Source: Paracoccaceae bacterium Fryx2
GTDB taxonomy: Bacteria > Pseudomonadota > Alphaproteobacteria > Rhodobacterales > Rhodobacteraceae
Assembly: GCA_032334235.1 (NCBI GenBank)
Contig: JAVSGI010000005.1
Span: forward strand, 1,550,001 to 1,614,000
DNA length: 64,000 bases
Direction of reading: 5' to 3'
In this document: one piece after another, positions 18,875-28,198 of the stretch
How the letters are laid out: each line of letters opens with the position of its first letter
How positions within the stretch are numbered: position 1 is the first letter of the stretch
Made by a program: the position numbers and the translations under genes
The notes under the pieces: model-generated
Seen by the model: the letters and a program-made list of their open reading frames with translations, nothing else
What the model was told of the DNA's origin: nothing
Databases searched by the model: none

Positions 18875-20323
18875 TCAGCGCCGCCAGAACTGCGGCAACA
18901 CCAGCACGAAGATCGCCAGCAACCCCAGCCGCCCCATCAGCATCGCCAGGATCATCACCCATTTCGCCGGGGTGGGAAAGTCGATGAAGGTGCCGGTCGG
19001 CGCCACCAGCGGCCCGATGCCGTAGCCGATGTTGCCGACCGAGGTCCAGGCCGCGAACAGCGCCGACACCGTATCGACCTTCATCAGCGTCATTGCCACC
19101 GCAAAGACGCCGATCGTCACGATGAAGCCGGTGACATACAGGATCAGGGCGTTCATCACGTCCTGCTCGACCGTCCGCCCGGCGTATTTCACCGCGGTGA
19201 TCCGGTTCGGCGCGTGGATCTGGCGGATCTGGCTGGCAATCGCCGCCAGCACGATCTGCACGCGGAACACGCTGAGGCCGGCCGAACTTGACCCCGAACA
19301 GCCGCCGATGAACCCGATCACGAAGGCCACCACCAGCGAAAAGCCGCCCCAGGCTGCGAAGGTGCCGGAAGCGAACCCGGTGCCCGTAAGGATCGAGGTC
19401 AGGTTGAACAGCGTTTCGCGGAACGCGGGCTCGAACCCCATGTTGGAGGTCAGCGCCCGCCACGCCGCGACCAGCACCGTCGCCATCAGCAACCAGCGCA
19501 CGAAGGCCCGTATCTGCGGGTCGCGCAGCAGCGGTCGGCTGCTGCCCGAAACCAGCTGCACATAGCGGATGAAGGGCAGGGCGCCCAGCACCATGAACAG
19601 CGCCCCGGCATATTCGGCCGCGCCGGGGTATTTGGCAAAAGACTTGTCGGAGGGCGAAAAGCCCCCCGTGGCAATGGAGGCCATGCCGTTCACGACGGCA
19701 TCCAGCGGCGTCATGCCGATCGCGGCATAGGTCAGGATGCAGATCACCGTCAGGGCGGCATAGATCCCCAGCAGCGAAATCGCGATGTCCGTGGCCCGTG
19801 GCAGCAGCTTGCCCAGCGTGTCGAAGCCTTCGGTGCGGAAGAACTGCATCCCGCCGACCCGCATGATCGGCAGGAAGATCATAGCGATGAAGGCGATGCC
19901 CAGCCCGCCGGTCCAGTTCAGCATCCCGCGCCACAGGTTCATCCCCGGCGGCAGGGTGTCAAGCCCGATGATCACCGTGGCCCCTGTGGTGGTGATGCCC
20001 GACACCGCCTCAAAATAGGCGTCGGTGAAGCGCAGGCCGGGTTCGCCGATGATGAAGGGCAATGCCCCGAACAAGGGCACGAACGCCCAGATGCCGACCG
20101 TCAGCAGATAGGCCTGCCTGCTCGACAGCCCGCCCCCCAGCGCGTTGCGGTTCGCCAGCGCCAGCGCCGCCCCGGTGGTGCCGGTGATGAACGAGCTTTC
20201 CAGAAAGGCCGCGCCGTTGGGCAGGCCAAGCCGATAGTCGATGATGGCAGGCGCCAGCATCATAATGGCGAAGACAACCAGTATCCTGCCAATGACATAG
20301 AAGACGGGGCGCAGATCAACCAT
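18875..20323 (-). CDS. trkH: Trk-type potassium uptake membrane protein TrkH
   Basis: A 482-residue K+ channel-forming subunit of a Trk system, with about ten membrane spans in the four-fold M1-P-M2 layout. Selectivity-loop segments include VSGITTTGATVIIGLD (first pore), MASIATGGFSPSDKS (second), LTGTGFASGTF (third) and SVGNIGYGIGP (fourth). TrkH needs the NAD-binding TrkA protein, which is not in this window. Met 20323 (MVDLRPVFYVIGRILVV) is chosen because the first helix begins there; Met at 20335 or 20359 is possible. The gene is monocistronic. Confidence 0.92.
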   Translation of the reverse strand: MVDLRPVFYVIGRILVVFAIMMLAPAIIDYRLGLPNGAAFLESSFITGTTGAALALANRNALGGGLSSRQAYLLTVGIWAFVPLFGALPFIIGEPGLRFTDAYFEAVSGITTTGATVIIGLDTLPPGMNLWRGMLNWTGGLGIAFIAMIFLPIMRVGGMQFFRTEGFDTLGKLLPRATDIAISLLGIYAALTVICILTYAAIGMTPLDAVVNGMASIATGGFSPSDKSFAKYPGAAEYAGALFMVLGALPFIRYVQLVSGSSRPLLRDPQIRAFVRWLLMATVLVAAWRALTSNMGFEPAFRETLFNLTSILTGTGFASGTFAAWGGFSLVVAFVIGFIGGCSGSSSAGLSVFRVQIVLAAIASQIRQIHAPNRITAVKYAGRTVEQDVMNALILYVTGFIVTIGVFAVAMTLMKVDTVSALFAAWTSVGNIGYGIGPLVAPTGTFIDFPTPAKWVMILAMLMGRLGLLAIFVLVLPQFWRR

Positions 20324-20389
20324 GGGCCGAGGCATGACTCGGGGCCACAGGGCTGTCAAGCCGCCGTGCCGCCCCCGAAGTCATCGGCC

Positions 20390-21475
20390 CTAGCCGTGGT
20401 GGATCAGCGAGGCGAACAGCCGCGGGTCCAGGCTTTCCGCCGCGAAGGTCGGCCCGCGCGTCAGAAGGCTGACGGCATCATGGCTGTGCAGGCTTTCCTG
20501 ATGGCTGGCCACGATGCGGAAATCCCCGATCCGCGGATCGCCCTCAAGGCTGGCGCAGAAGCTGCGCGCCGCATCCTCGACGAAGATCGGGTTGGCGGCG
20601 TTCAGTTCGGCAAAGGCCTGTTCATCCTCGCGCTTGACCATCACCTGAGTTTCGGTCGGCACGCCGCGGCGGGCAAGGTCGATCAGATCCTCGAACCACA
20701 GGCAGGGGCCATCGGCCACTTCCACGGAAATCCGCGCGACCGAGCGTTGCGAATGCGGCGTGGCCAGCTGGCCCCTTTCCCGGCGCGCATGTTCGGAAAG
20801 TTCAAGCGAACACGGGCAGGTGGAGCTGTAGACATAGTCCAGATGCATGATTTTCTTGCGCACCCCGGCCCTGTCCACCAGTTCTAGCGCGATGTCGTAA
20901 TACTGCCAGCCGGTCAGCCCCGAGCGCAGCGACGCCACCTGCACCGGAAACGACAGCCGCATCTGGATGCGCGCGTCGAAGCTGTCGAGGTCGCGCTTGT
21001 AATCCTCCAGCGCCGCCTCGATCACCTCGAAGCTGAAGCGCCGGTCGGCATGGGCATAGAACGACCGCATGATGCGGCTCATGTTGATGCCCTTCTTTTC
21101 GGCATCGAGGCTGACGGTGCCCGTCACGCTGGTTTCCAGCATCAGATCGCCGTTGCCGCGCGTGTGATAGCGGATCGGCAGGCGGAAGTTGGAAATCCCG
21201 ACATGCTGGATCAGCGCGCGCGCACCCACGATCAGGCTGGCGGGGCCGTTCTGCAGATCGGGCAGCGTGGCCTTGTAGCCGTCGTCTGCCCGGAAATCGG
21301 ACGGATAGGCGCGGCTGAGTTCCGGATATTGCCCCACCAGCACCCGCGCATCGGGGTCGAGCGCGTCGATCTCGGCATCCGGCGACTTGCCCGCCCACTG
21401 CCGCAGCAGGGCCAGCGCGGCTTCGGCCTCGGCCCGGCTGGGTTTGCGGTCGATTTCGGGTGTGTGGATGTTCAT
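20390..21475 (-). CDS. folE2: GTP cyclohydrolase, FolE2 type (IB)
   Basis: GTP cyclohydrolase IB (361 residues) makes dihydroneopterin triphosphate from GTP for folate synthesis and queuosine-type pathways. The family is unrelated in sequence to zinc-dependent FolE and can use other metals. Recognised by GISNFRLPIRY near residue 95, KGINMSRIMRSFY, the conserved catalytic Cys in STCPCSLELSEHARR, and the late glutamate region NPIFVEDAARSF. ATG 21475 has AAGGGG just upstream; in-frame Mets further out are rejected. FolE2 feeds the FolB and FolP encoded at 9.8-11.8 kb. Confidence 0.94.
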   Translation of the reverse strand: MNIHTPEIDRKPSRAEAEAALALLRQWAGKSPDAEIDALDPDARVLVGQYPELSRAYPSDFRADDGYKATLPDLQNGPASLIVGARALIQHVGISNFRLPIRYHTRGNGDLMLETSVTGTVSLDAEKKGINMSRIMRSFYAHADRRFSFEVIEAALEDYKRDLDSFDARIQMRLSFPVQVASLRSGLTGWQYYDIALELVDRAGVRKKIMHLDYVYSSTCPCSLELSEHARRERGQLATPHSQRSVARISVEVADGPCLWFEDLIDLARRGVPTETQVMVKREDEQAFAELNAANPIFVEDAARSFCASLEGDPRIGDFRIVASHQESLHSHDAVSLLTRGPTFAAESLDPRLFASLIHHG

Positions 21476-21571
21476 CGCGTGCCCCTTCGTCTCGGTCATG
21501 GCATGGGTATCATGTGGCATTCGCGCCGCCATTTCCAACCCATGCCCGACAGATACGCACCTTGACCGGGT

Positions 21572-22753
21572 TCAGATCACCGCCAGCGCCGCTTTCAGAT
21601 CGTCGATCAGGTCATCGGCATCCTCCAGCCCCACCGAAAGCCGCACCAGCCCCGGGGTGATGCCCAGCGCAACCTTCTGCGCGTCGGGCAGGCGCTGGTG
21701 CGTCGTGGTGGCGGGATGTGTGGCAATCGACTTGGCATCGCCAAGGTTGTTGGAGATCCTGATGATCTCCAGCGCGTTCAGCATCCGGAACGCGGCCTCC
21801 TTGCCGCCCGCCACCTCGAATGACAGCACGGTGCCGCCCGACCCCATCTGCGCCTCTGCCAGCGCAGATTGCGGGTGGCTGGCAAGGCCGGGGTAGATCA
21901 CCCGCAGCAGTCCCGGCGCGCCTTCAAGGGCTGTCGCGATCTTCAGCGCGGCGTCGGCCATCGCCCGGCAGCGCAGGTCCAGCGTCGCCATGCCGTTCAG
22001 CATGATCCACGAGGTGAAGGGGCTCATCGCGCCGCCGGTGTGTTTCAGGTAGGGCTCGGCCACCTTGCGCACGAAGTCGCGCGTGCCGCAGATCACCCCG
22101 CCCAGTGCACGGCCCTGCCCGTCGATGTGCTTGGTGGCCGAATAGACCACCACATCCGCGCCTTGCTCCACCGCGCGCGAAAAGATCGGCGTGGCGAACA
22201 CGTTGTCCACGATGACCAGCGCGCCCGCCGCGTGGGCGATGGCCGCCACGGCCACGATGTCGATCACCTCCAGCGTCGGGTTCGACACCGACTCGAAGAA
22301 CACCGCCCTGGTGCCGGGCGTCACCGCCGCCTGCCATTGCGCCAGATCGGTGCCGTCGACGAACGCGACCTGCACGCCGAACCGGCCCAGCACATCCTCC
22401 AGCACGTAAAGGCACGACCCGAACAGCGCCCGCGCCGCCACCACGCGGTCGCCCGCCTTCAGGCAGCAGGTCAGCGCGCCGCTGACCGCCGCCATGCCCG
22501 AGGCGGTGGCAAAGGCGTCCTCGGTGCCCTCGATCGCGGCGATGCGCTCCTCGAACATCCGGGTGGTGGGGTTGCCGTAGCGGGCATAGATGAACTCGTC
22601 ATCGCCCGCCTTCAGAAACCGCGCCTCGGCGGCCTCGGCGCTGTCATAGACGAAGCCCTGCGTCAGAAAGATCGCCTCGGCCATCTCGCCATACTGGCTG
22701 CGGCGGCTGCCCTCGTGCACCAGTTGCGTGCGGCGTTTCCAGTCCTTCGTCAT
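21572..22753 (-). CDS. metZ: O-succinylhomoserine sulfhydrylase
   Basis: A 393-residue Cys/Met-metabolism PLP enzyme. It has FIYARYGNPTTRMFEERIAALEG-like sequence at the N-terminus, the PLP lysine in VVYSATKHIDGQGRALGG, and the C-terminal THPATTTHQRL. It forms homocysteine from acylated homoserine and sulfide in methionine synthesis. MetZ rather than cystathionine gamma-synthase is preferred because of the sequence style and because a SAM-II riboswitch and terminator precede it. A second sulfhydrylase (metY) lies 2.5 kb away. Confidence 0.92.
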   Translation of the reverse strand: MTKDWKRRTQLVHEGSRRSQYGEMAEAIFLTQGFVYDSAEAAEARFLKAGDDEFIYARYGNPTTRMFEERIAAIEGTEDAFATASGMAAVSGALTCCLKAGDRVVAARALFGSCLYVLEDVLGRFGVQVAFVDGTDLAQWQAAVTPGTRAVFFESVSNPTLEVIDIVAVAAIAHAAGALVIVDNVFATPIFSRAVEQGADVVVYSATKHIDGQGRALGGVICGTRDFVRKVAEPYLKHTGGAMSPFTSWIMLNGMATLDLRCRAMADAALKIATALEGAPGLLRVIYPGLASHPQSALAEAQMGSGGTVLSFEVAGGKEAAFRMLNALEIIRISNNLGDAKSIATHPATTTHQRLPDAQKVALGITPGLVRLSVGLEDADDLIDDLKAALAVI

Positions 22754-22786
22754 GCGTCCATCCTCTGCGCCCGTTTCCGGCGCAAC

Positions 22787-22823
22787 AAAAAACCCCGCCC
22801 GTCAACAAAGACGCCGGGGGTTT
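22787..22823 (-). terminator. Attenuator terminator between SAM-II riboswitch and metZ
   Basis: Reading the minus strand: AAACCCC...CGTC-TTTGTT-GACG...GGGG followed by T6 (22792-22787). The stem has a 3x3 internal loop. It lies directly downstream of the riboswitch and upstream of the metZ start, so it is a likely expression platform for transcriptional control. Confidence 0.65.
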
Positions 22824-22833
22824 CGCAATCCCT

Positions 22834-22889
22834 GACCTCTTTAGCGGTTTGTTTAACGTGGCCCGCAATCGGGTGAACAAAGCGCCACG
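22834..22889 (-). ncRNA. SAM-II riboswitch (metA-type) upstream of metZ
   Basis: On the minus strand the leader reads GTGGC...CACCCGATTGCGGGCCAC, then GTTAAACAAACCGCTAAAGAGG. The 3' block CACGTTAAACAAACCGCTAAA is close to the alphaproteobacterial SAM-II consensus. GTGGC pairs with GCCAC, and the loop TTTGTT can pair with AAACAAA as the pseudoknot. SAM-II binds S-adenosylmethionine and shuts off methionine genes. A terminator with a T6 run lies between it and metZ. Confidence 0.88.
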
Positions 22890-23047
22890 AAGGCCGGGAT
22901 ACGCCGCTTCCCGCGCCGCGTCAACCGGACCGATGGGCCTTGCGTCACGCGCCCGTCACACCCCCGCGCGCCAATGCACGGCAGCGCCGGATCGGCCCTT
23001 GCCTGGCCGGGAAAATGCGGCTCAATAGATGCATGGAGGATTCCGCT

Positions 23048-23755
23048 ATGACTGCCGACATCGACCTCTACTACTGGCCCACGCCGAACGGCTGGAAGAT
23101 CTCCATCGCGCTGGAGGAGCTGGCGCTGCCCTACAAGGTGCATCTGGTCAACATCGGCGCGGGCGAGCAGTTCGCGCCCGACTTCCTCGCCATTGCGCCC
23201 AACAACCGGATGCCCGCGATCACCGACCCCGACGGGCCGGACGGCAAGCCGGTGTCGATCTTCGAATCCGGCGCGATCCTGCAATATCTCGCGCGCAAGA
23301 CCGGCCAGCTTTACGGCGAGACGGAACGCGACCGCATCGCCGTCGATCAATGGCTGATGTGGCAGATGGGCGGCGTCGGCCCGATGGCGGGGCAGGCGCA
23401 CCACTTCCTGAAATACGCCCCCGCCCTGACCCCGCCGCAAGACCTGCCCTATGCCAAGGACCGTTACCGCAACGAGGTCGCGCGGCTTTACGGCGTGCTC
23501 GACCGGCAACTGGCAAAGTACGCCTTCGTCGCGGGCGACTTCCTGTCGATTGCCGACATCGCCATCTGGCCCTGGGCGATCCTGTGGGAAGGCCAGCAGC
23601 AGACCCTCGACGACAAGCCGAACCTCGCCCGCTGGCTCGACGCGCTGGCCGCCCGCCCCGCCTTCCAGCGCGGCAAGGCTGTGGCGGCGGACCGGCGGTC
23701 TGACGTGGCGGCCGACAGGAAGGCGCAGGACATCCTGTTCAAGCGGACGGTTTGA
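23048..23755 (+). CDS. Glutathione S-transferase family protein (YfcG/Ure2-like)
   Basis: A 235-residue GST-fold protein. The N-terminal thioredoxin-like domain begins IDLYYWPTPNGWKISIALEEL; the TPNGxK motif and NNRMPAITD with the ESGAILQYLA loop match the Nu-class YfcG/Ure2p group, which act as glutathione-disulfide-bond reductases. The C-terminal helical domain has SIADIAIWPWAI. ATG 23048 follows GGAGG by seven bases. It is divergent from metZ. Physiological substrate unknown. Confidence 0.92.
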   Translation: MTADIDLYYWPTPNGWKISIALEELALPYKVHLVNIGAGEQFAPDFLAIAPNNRMPAITDPDGPDGKPVSIFESGAILQYLARKTGQLYGETERDRIAVDQWLMWQMGGVGPMAGQAHHFLKYAPALTPPQDLPYAKDRYRNEVARLYGVLDRQLAKYAFVAGDFLSIADIAIWPWAILWEGQQQTLDDKPNLARWLDALAARPAFQRGKAVAADRRSDVAADRKAQDILFKRTV

Positions 23756-23867
23756 GAAGAAAAGCCTGAATCCCCAAAGCCTGCGCAACCCGGCCTTGCG
23801 CGGCTGCGTCTTGCGCCCCGCCCCGGATCGGGCGCATCATCGGTCAAACCCCTGCCCGAGGCTGAAA

Positions 23868-24119
23868 ATGACCCGATCCGCCCTGCCCTTCGTCCTGCTC
23901 GCCGCGCTCGCCGCCTGTACCCCCACGCCCGCCCCCGCCCCGGTCGGCAGCGTCAGCCATGCGGGGCAAAGCTACCCGATCCGCGCCACCCCGAACGGCT
24001 GGGCGGTGCGCACGCCCGACACGCTGGTGCCCTGCCGCGCCGCGACCGAGCGCGACTGCTACTGGTCCCTGCGCGCACACCTGAATGCCATCGACCAGCT
24101 TGACAGCCTGCCGGGCTGA
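23868..24119 (+). CDS. Small lipoprotein, unknown function
   Basis: An 83-residue protein with a lipoprotein signal (MTRSALPFVLLAALAACTPT; lipobox Leu-Ala-Ala-Cys, Cys17), a short Pro-rich spacer and a compact C-terminal part with two further Cys residues (LVPCRAATERDCYW). It sits alone between the GST gene and metY. No family recognised. Confidence 0.7.
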   Translation: MTRSALPFVLLAALAACTPTPAPAPVGSVSHAGQSYPIRATPNGWAVRTPDTLVPCRAATERDCYWSLRAHLNAIDQLDSLPG

Positions 24120-24194
24120 ACCCCGCGCAAGCCGATTGTGCGCCGCGCTGTCCTCCCCTAACCTGTCGCCCGGAACTTGATACTGGAGGACAGA

Positions 24195-25481
24195 ATGACC
24201 CGACCCCTCGGCTTCGACACGTTGCAGATCCACGCAGGCGCCAAGCCCGACCCGGCGACCGGCGCGCGGCAGGTGCCGATCTACCAGACCACGGCCTATG
24301 TCTTCCGCGATGCCGACCACGCCGCCAAGCTGTTCAACCTGCAAGAGGTCGGCTACATCTATTCCCGCCTGACCAACCCGACCGTCTCGGCGCTGGCCGA
24401 ACGGGTCGCGGCGCTGGAAGGCGGGGCGGGGGCGGTGTGCTGCTCGTCGGGCCATGCCGCGCAGATCATGGCGCTGTTTCCGCTGATGCAGCCGGGCTGC
24501 AACGTGGTTGCCTCGACCCGGCTCTACGGCGGCACGATCCAGCAATTCTCCAACACGATCCGCAAGTTCGGCTGGTCGGCCAAGTTCGTCGATACCGACG
24601 ATCTTGCCGCAGTCGAGGCGGCGGTGGATGACAACACCCGCGCGATCTTCTGCGAAACCATCGCCAACCCCGGCGGCTACATCACCGATCTGGATGCGCT
24701 GGCGGCGATTGCCGACCGGGTCGGCCTGCCGCTGATCGTCGACAATACGACCGCAACGCCGTGGCTCTGCCGCCCGATCGAGCATGGCGCGACGCTGGTG
24801 GTGCATTCGGCCACGAAATACCTGACCGGCAACGGCACCGTCACCGGCGGCGTGGTGGTTGACAGCGGCACGTTCGACTGGTCGGCCAGCGGCAAGTTCC
24901 CCAGCCTTGCCGAACCCGAACCCGCCTATCACGGGCTGAACTTCCACGCCGCACTGGGGGGCATGGCCTTCACCTTCCATTCCATCGCGGTCGGCCTGCG
25001 CGATCTGGGCATGACGATGAACCCGCAGGGGGCGCATTATACCCTGATGGGGATAGAGACGCTCAGCCTGCGGATGGAACGCCACGTCGCCAACGCGGTG
25101 AAGGTCGCCGAGTGGCTGGAGGCCGATCCGCGCGTGACGCAGGTCACCTACGCGGGGCTTGCGTCCTCGCCCTATCACGACCGCATCGCCCGCATCTGCC
25201 CCAAGGGGGCCGGCGCACTGTTCACCTTTTCCATCAAGGGCGGCTATGACGCCTGCGTGAAGCTGGTCGACAGTCTGGCGCTGTTCAGCCACGTCGCCAA
25301 CCTTGGCGACACCCGGTCGCTGATCATCCATCCGGCCTCGACCACCCACCGCCAGCTCAGCGAGGAACGGCAGGTGGTTGCGGGTGCCGCCCCCGATCTG
25401 GTGCGCGTCTCGATCGGGATCGAGGATGTCGCCGACATCATCGCCGATCTCGATCAGGCGCTGGCCAAGGCCACCGCCTGA
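24195..25481 (+). CDS. metY: O-acetylhomoserine aminocarboxypropyltransferase (sulfhydrylase)
   Basis: A 428-residue PLP enzyme of the Cys/Met family, longer than MetZ as usual for O-acetylhomoserine sulfhydrylases. The signature opening is GFDTLQIHAGAKPDPATGARQVPIYQTTAYVF; other marks are YIYSRLTNPTVSALAERVAALEGG, the PLP lysine in VVHSATKYLTGNGTVTGG, and HPASTTHRQLSEE near the end. It makes homocysteine (or methionine from methanethiol) from O-acetylhomoserine. ATG 24195 follows GGAGG by five bases. No riboswitch is evident upstream. Confidence 0.94.
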   Translation: MTRPLGFDTLQIHAGAKPDPATGARQVPIYQTTAYVFRDADHAAKLFNLQEVGYIYSRLTNPTVSALAERVAALEGGAGAVCCSSGHAAQIMALFPLMQPGCNVVASTRLYGGTIQQFSNTIRKFGWSAKFVDTDDLAAVEAAVDDNTRAIFCETIANPGGYITDLDALAAIADRVGLPLIVDNTTATPWLCRPIEHGATLVVHSATKYLTGNGTVTGGVVVDSGTFDWSASGKFPSLAEPEPAYHGLNFHAALGGMAFTFHSIAVGLRDLGMTMNPQGAHYTLMGIETLSLRMERHVANAVKVAEWLEADPRVTQVTYAGLASSPYHDRIARICPKGAGALFTFSIKGGYDACVKLVDSLALFSHVANLGDTRSLIIHPASTTHRQLSEERQVVAGAAPDLVRVSIGIEDVADIIADLDQALAKATA

Positions 25482-25487
25482 CAGCGC

Positions 25488-25513
25488 GGCGCGGGGGTCA
25501 CGGCCCCCGCGCC
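25488..25513. terminator. Hairpin between convergent metY and SIMPL gene
   Basis: GGCGCGGGGG / CCCCCGCGCC form a perfect 10-bp stem with a 6-base loop just after the metY stop and just before the end of the converging gene. Confidence 0.6.
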
Positions 25514-25519
25514 CTGCCG

Positions 25520-26212
25520 TTACTGTGTCAACCCGAACACGACAGTCACATTGGCGCTCATTGCCACCTCGCCCTCGGCCATCGGCACAGCGGCGACAGA
25601 CTCGGCCATGCGGAACATAGGCGCCGGGCCGGAATAGCCGCCGCCTTCGGTGATCGACACCACCGGCCCCAGCCTGACCCCTGCCGCCCCGGCCAGCAGC
25701 CTGGCCCGCGCCAGCGCATCCGCCACCGCCAGCGTGCGCGCCTCGTCCATCGCCGGTGCCGGATCGGTCAGCCCGAAGGTCACCCCGTTCAGCGTGTTCG
25801 CCCCGTCCTTCACCGCCGCATCCAGCACGCCGCCCAGCGTTTCGAGCGCGCGCACCCGCACGGTCAGCATGTTCGACGCGACATAGCCCTTGATCACCGG
25901 GGCAGAGCCGTCGTTGGCAACCTGCACCCAGTTCGGGTTCAGCGACAGGCCCGAGGTCTGCACGTCGCGTTCCTCGATTCCGGTCCGGCGCAGGTTGGCC
26001 AGCACCCGGCCCAGCTCGTCGGAATTGGCGGCCATCGCCGCGGCGGCGGTCGCGCCCTGCGTCGTGACCCCCAGCGAAATCGTCGCCATGTCGGGGCGGG
26101 CATCGACCCGGCCTTCGCCGGTGACGGTCAGCCGGGGCTCCTCGGCAAGGGCGGGAAGGGCGACGGGCAACGTCAGGCTCGTGGCAAGCAACAGGGCATT
26201 CAGAACACGCAT
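25520..26212 (-). CDS. Periplasmic SIMPL-domain (DUF541) protein
   Basis: A 230-residue exported protein. A signal peptide (MRVLNALLLATSLTLPVALPALA) is followed by the SIMPL/DUF541 domain. Conserved features are LTVTGEGRVDARPDMATISLGVTT, DVQTSGLSLNPNW, IKGYVASNMLTVRVR, LNGVTFGLTDPAPAMDEARTLAVADALARARLLA and the final VTVVFGL strand. E. coli YggE, linked to oxidative stress tolerance, belongs here; the biochemical role is unsettled. ATG 26212 has GGAGG upstream. Monocistronic. Confidence 0.92.
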   Translation of the reverse strand: MRVLNALLLATSLTLPVALPALAEEPRLTVTGEGRVDARPDMATISLGVTTQGATAAAAMAANSDELGRVLANLRRTGIEERDVQTSGLSLNPNWVQVANDGSAPVIKGYVASNMLTVRVRALETLGGVLDAAVKDGANTLNGVTFGLTDPAPAMDEARTLAVADALARARLLAGAAGVRLGPVVSITEGGGYSGPAPMFRMAESVAAVPMAEGEVAMSANVTVVFGLTQ

Positions 26213-26374
26213 GAAAGATCCTCCTTGGACATTCGCGACAATTCGCTTCTGTAACGCACACCACAAGCCGATCCTTGGGGCTTTTTCTTTCATTCGGCAA
26301 AAACCTGCTGTAGGAAGAACTCGGCTTCGGCGGCGGACTCCCCGCATGGTCCGAACTTGTGCTAGACCCGTGGT

Positions 26375-27541
26375 ATGAAACCAAGTTTTGCTCTGAACCT
26401 GACGCACGACAGTATCGGCCTGCTGCACCGCACCCCGCGGGGCTGGCTCGAGATCGGCGTGGCCGCCCTCGACACCCCCGATCTGGCCGAGGCGCTGGGC
26501 TACCTGCGCAGTTCCGCCCTGGGGCTTTCGCCGCGCGGCATCACCACCAAGCTGGTGATCCCGAACAGCCAGATCCTGTATCTGGAACTGGCGGCCCCCG
26601 GCCCCGACGGGCAGCGCCGCCGCAAGCAGATCCGCGCGGCCCTTGAAGGGCGCACCCCCTACGAGGTGACCGACCTGGTGTTCGACTGGTGGGGCAACGG
26701 GCCGACCGTGCAGGTCGCCGTCGTCGCCCGCGAAACCCTGGCCGAAGCCGAAGCCTTCGCCGCGCAGCACCGGTTCAACCCGCTGTCTTTCGTGGCGATT
26801 CCCGAACCCGGGCAGTTCGGCGGCGAGCCGTGGTTCGGCCCGTCCAGCCTCGCCCCCAGCCTGTTGCCGGTGGGCGAGAAGGTCGAGCGCGATCAGGACC
26901 CGGTGTCGATCGTTGCCCGCGACTCCCAGCGCCCCGAAAAAGCCGCCGACCCCGCGCCCTCCCCAGACCGGGACGGCGCCCCGTCGGCCGAACCCGGCCC
27001 GCCCGCAGCCGCCCTGCCCGCAGCCGCCCCGCCCGCAGCCGCCCCGCCCGCAGCCGCCCCGCCCGCAGCCGCCCCGCCCGCAGGCAAGCCCGACGCGGCA
27101 CCCGCCGGGGCCGCGCCCTCCGACACGGCAGCCGAACCGGTCGTGGCCCCGCCTGAACCCGTGACGAACGGGCCCGGCGCCTTGGCGGACAAGCCCGACC
27201 CCGTGGCCCGCCCCGAGCCAGCGCCTGCCCAGCCCGTATCTGCGGTCACGCCCGCGCCCGACGCGGCCATGCCCGCACCCGCGGCCTCCCGGCCCGACCC
27301 CGTGCCCGACTCGGTGCCCGATACCGTGGCCGCCAAGCCCGGCCGCGCAGACCCCGAACCGGCGGCCCCGGGTTCGCAACGCCGTGCCGCCGGGCCCGAG
27401 CAGCCCCCTGCAGCCCGTGCAGACGCGGCTGCCGCCCGCCCCCCGGCCGAGCCCGCCTTCGAAGAGTTGCGCCACCCGGTGCCGCCGCCCCCGCGTCTGA
27501 ACAGTTCCGACACCCCGCAGCGGGACGCCCCCCCCCGGTGA
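26375..27541 (+). CDS. N-terminal piece: PilM/GspL-like domain plus Pro/Ala-rich linker
   Basis: The first 388 residues of the interrupted gene. Residues 1-155 (MKPSFALNLTHDSIGLLHR..., TTKLVIPNSQILYLEL, RTPYEVTDLVFDWW, TVQVAVVARETLAEAEAFA) look like the first subdomain of the PilM/GspL actin-like fold, which organises inner-membrane pilus or secretion assemblies. The rest is Pro/Ala linker, including five PAAAP repeats. It stops at TGA 27539-27541 right after a nine-C run; one more C would continue into VMRSRAERMAERAMIQ. Confidence 0.6.
   Translation: MKPSFALNLTHDSIGLLHRTPRGWLEIGVAALDTPDLAEALGYLRSSALGLSPRGITTKLVIPNSQILYLELAAPGPDGQRRRKQIRAALEGRTPYEVTDLVFDWWGNGPTVQVAVVARETLAEAEAFAAQHRFNPLSFVAIPEPGQFGGEPWFGPSSLAPSLLPVGEKVERDQDPVSIVARDSQRPEKAADPAPSPDRDGAPSAEPGPPAAALPAAAPPAAAPPAAAPPAAAPPAGKPDAAPAGAAPSDTAAEPVVAPPEPVTNGPGALADKPDPVARPEPAPAQPVSAVTPAPDAAMPAPAASRPDPVPDSVPDTVAAKPGRADPEPAAPGSQRRAAGPEQPPAARADAAAARPPAEPAFEELRHPVPPPPRLNSSDTPQRDAPPR
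27001..27083 (+). repeat. 15-bp tandem repeat encoding PAAAP
   Basis: Five consecutive copies of GCCCGCAGCCGCCCC (the first ends in T) run from 27001 to 27075, with a partial sixth. They encode (Pro-Ala-Ala-Ala-Pro)n in the linker of the PilM/PilP-like fusion. Copy number is likely to vary between strains without shifting frame. Confidence 0.9.
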
Positions 27542-28198
27542 TGCGCAGCCGTGCCGAGCGCATGGCCGAACGGGCGATGATCCAGCCCGCCGACCGCCCT
27601 GCCGACGCCGCCCCCGTGCGGGATCGCGCGGCCGAGGCGGCCACGATGCCGCCCGCAGACCCCGTGCCCGAACCGCGCCCAGACCCGATTGCCGAACGTC
27701 CGGCGGCACCGCTGGCCGAACCCCGGCCCGACCCGCTGGCCGCGATGACGACCAAACCCGATCTGCCGAAGCCCGATCTGCCTCAACCCGATCTGGCCAG
27801 ATCAGAGCTTCCTGTCGGCAAGCCTCCGGCGTTTTCCACCCGCCGGGCGGATGTCACGGCACAGTCGGTGCCCGGCCCGGCGCTGGGTTCCGCCCCGCCG
27901 CGTCCGGCGCCCCCCCGGCCCGCCCAGCCCGGTGCCGATCCGGCGCGCCCGCGGGTCGAGCCGCCTTTGCCCCCGCGGCCCGGCGCTGGAACGGGAACGG
28001 GAACGCCGCCCGCCGCGGCCGGTCTGGCAGCGCCGGTGCGCAAGCCGGCGGCCCCGGTGCCCGGCAAGAAGGGCGCCACCAAGACTGCGGCCGGACCGGT
28101 CACCGCACCGGGCATTCAGGGCCTTCCCCTGCGCCGCGCCAAGGTCAACATCCCGCCCACCGCCCCCGGCAGCGCCGAGTTCGACCGGCACCCGCCGC

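Noticed and set aside
23844-26384. 846-residue minus-strand frame across metY and the SIMPL gene
   Set aside because: It overlaps two well-supported genes and has no recognisable domains.
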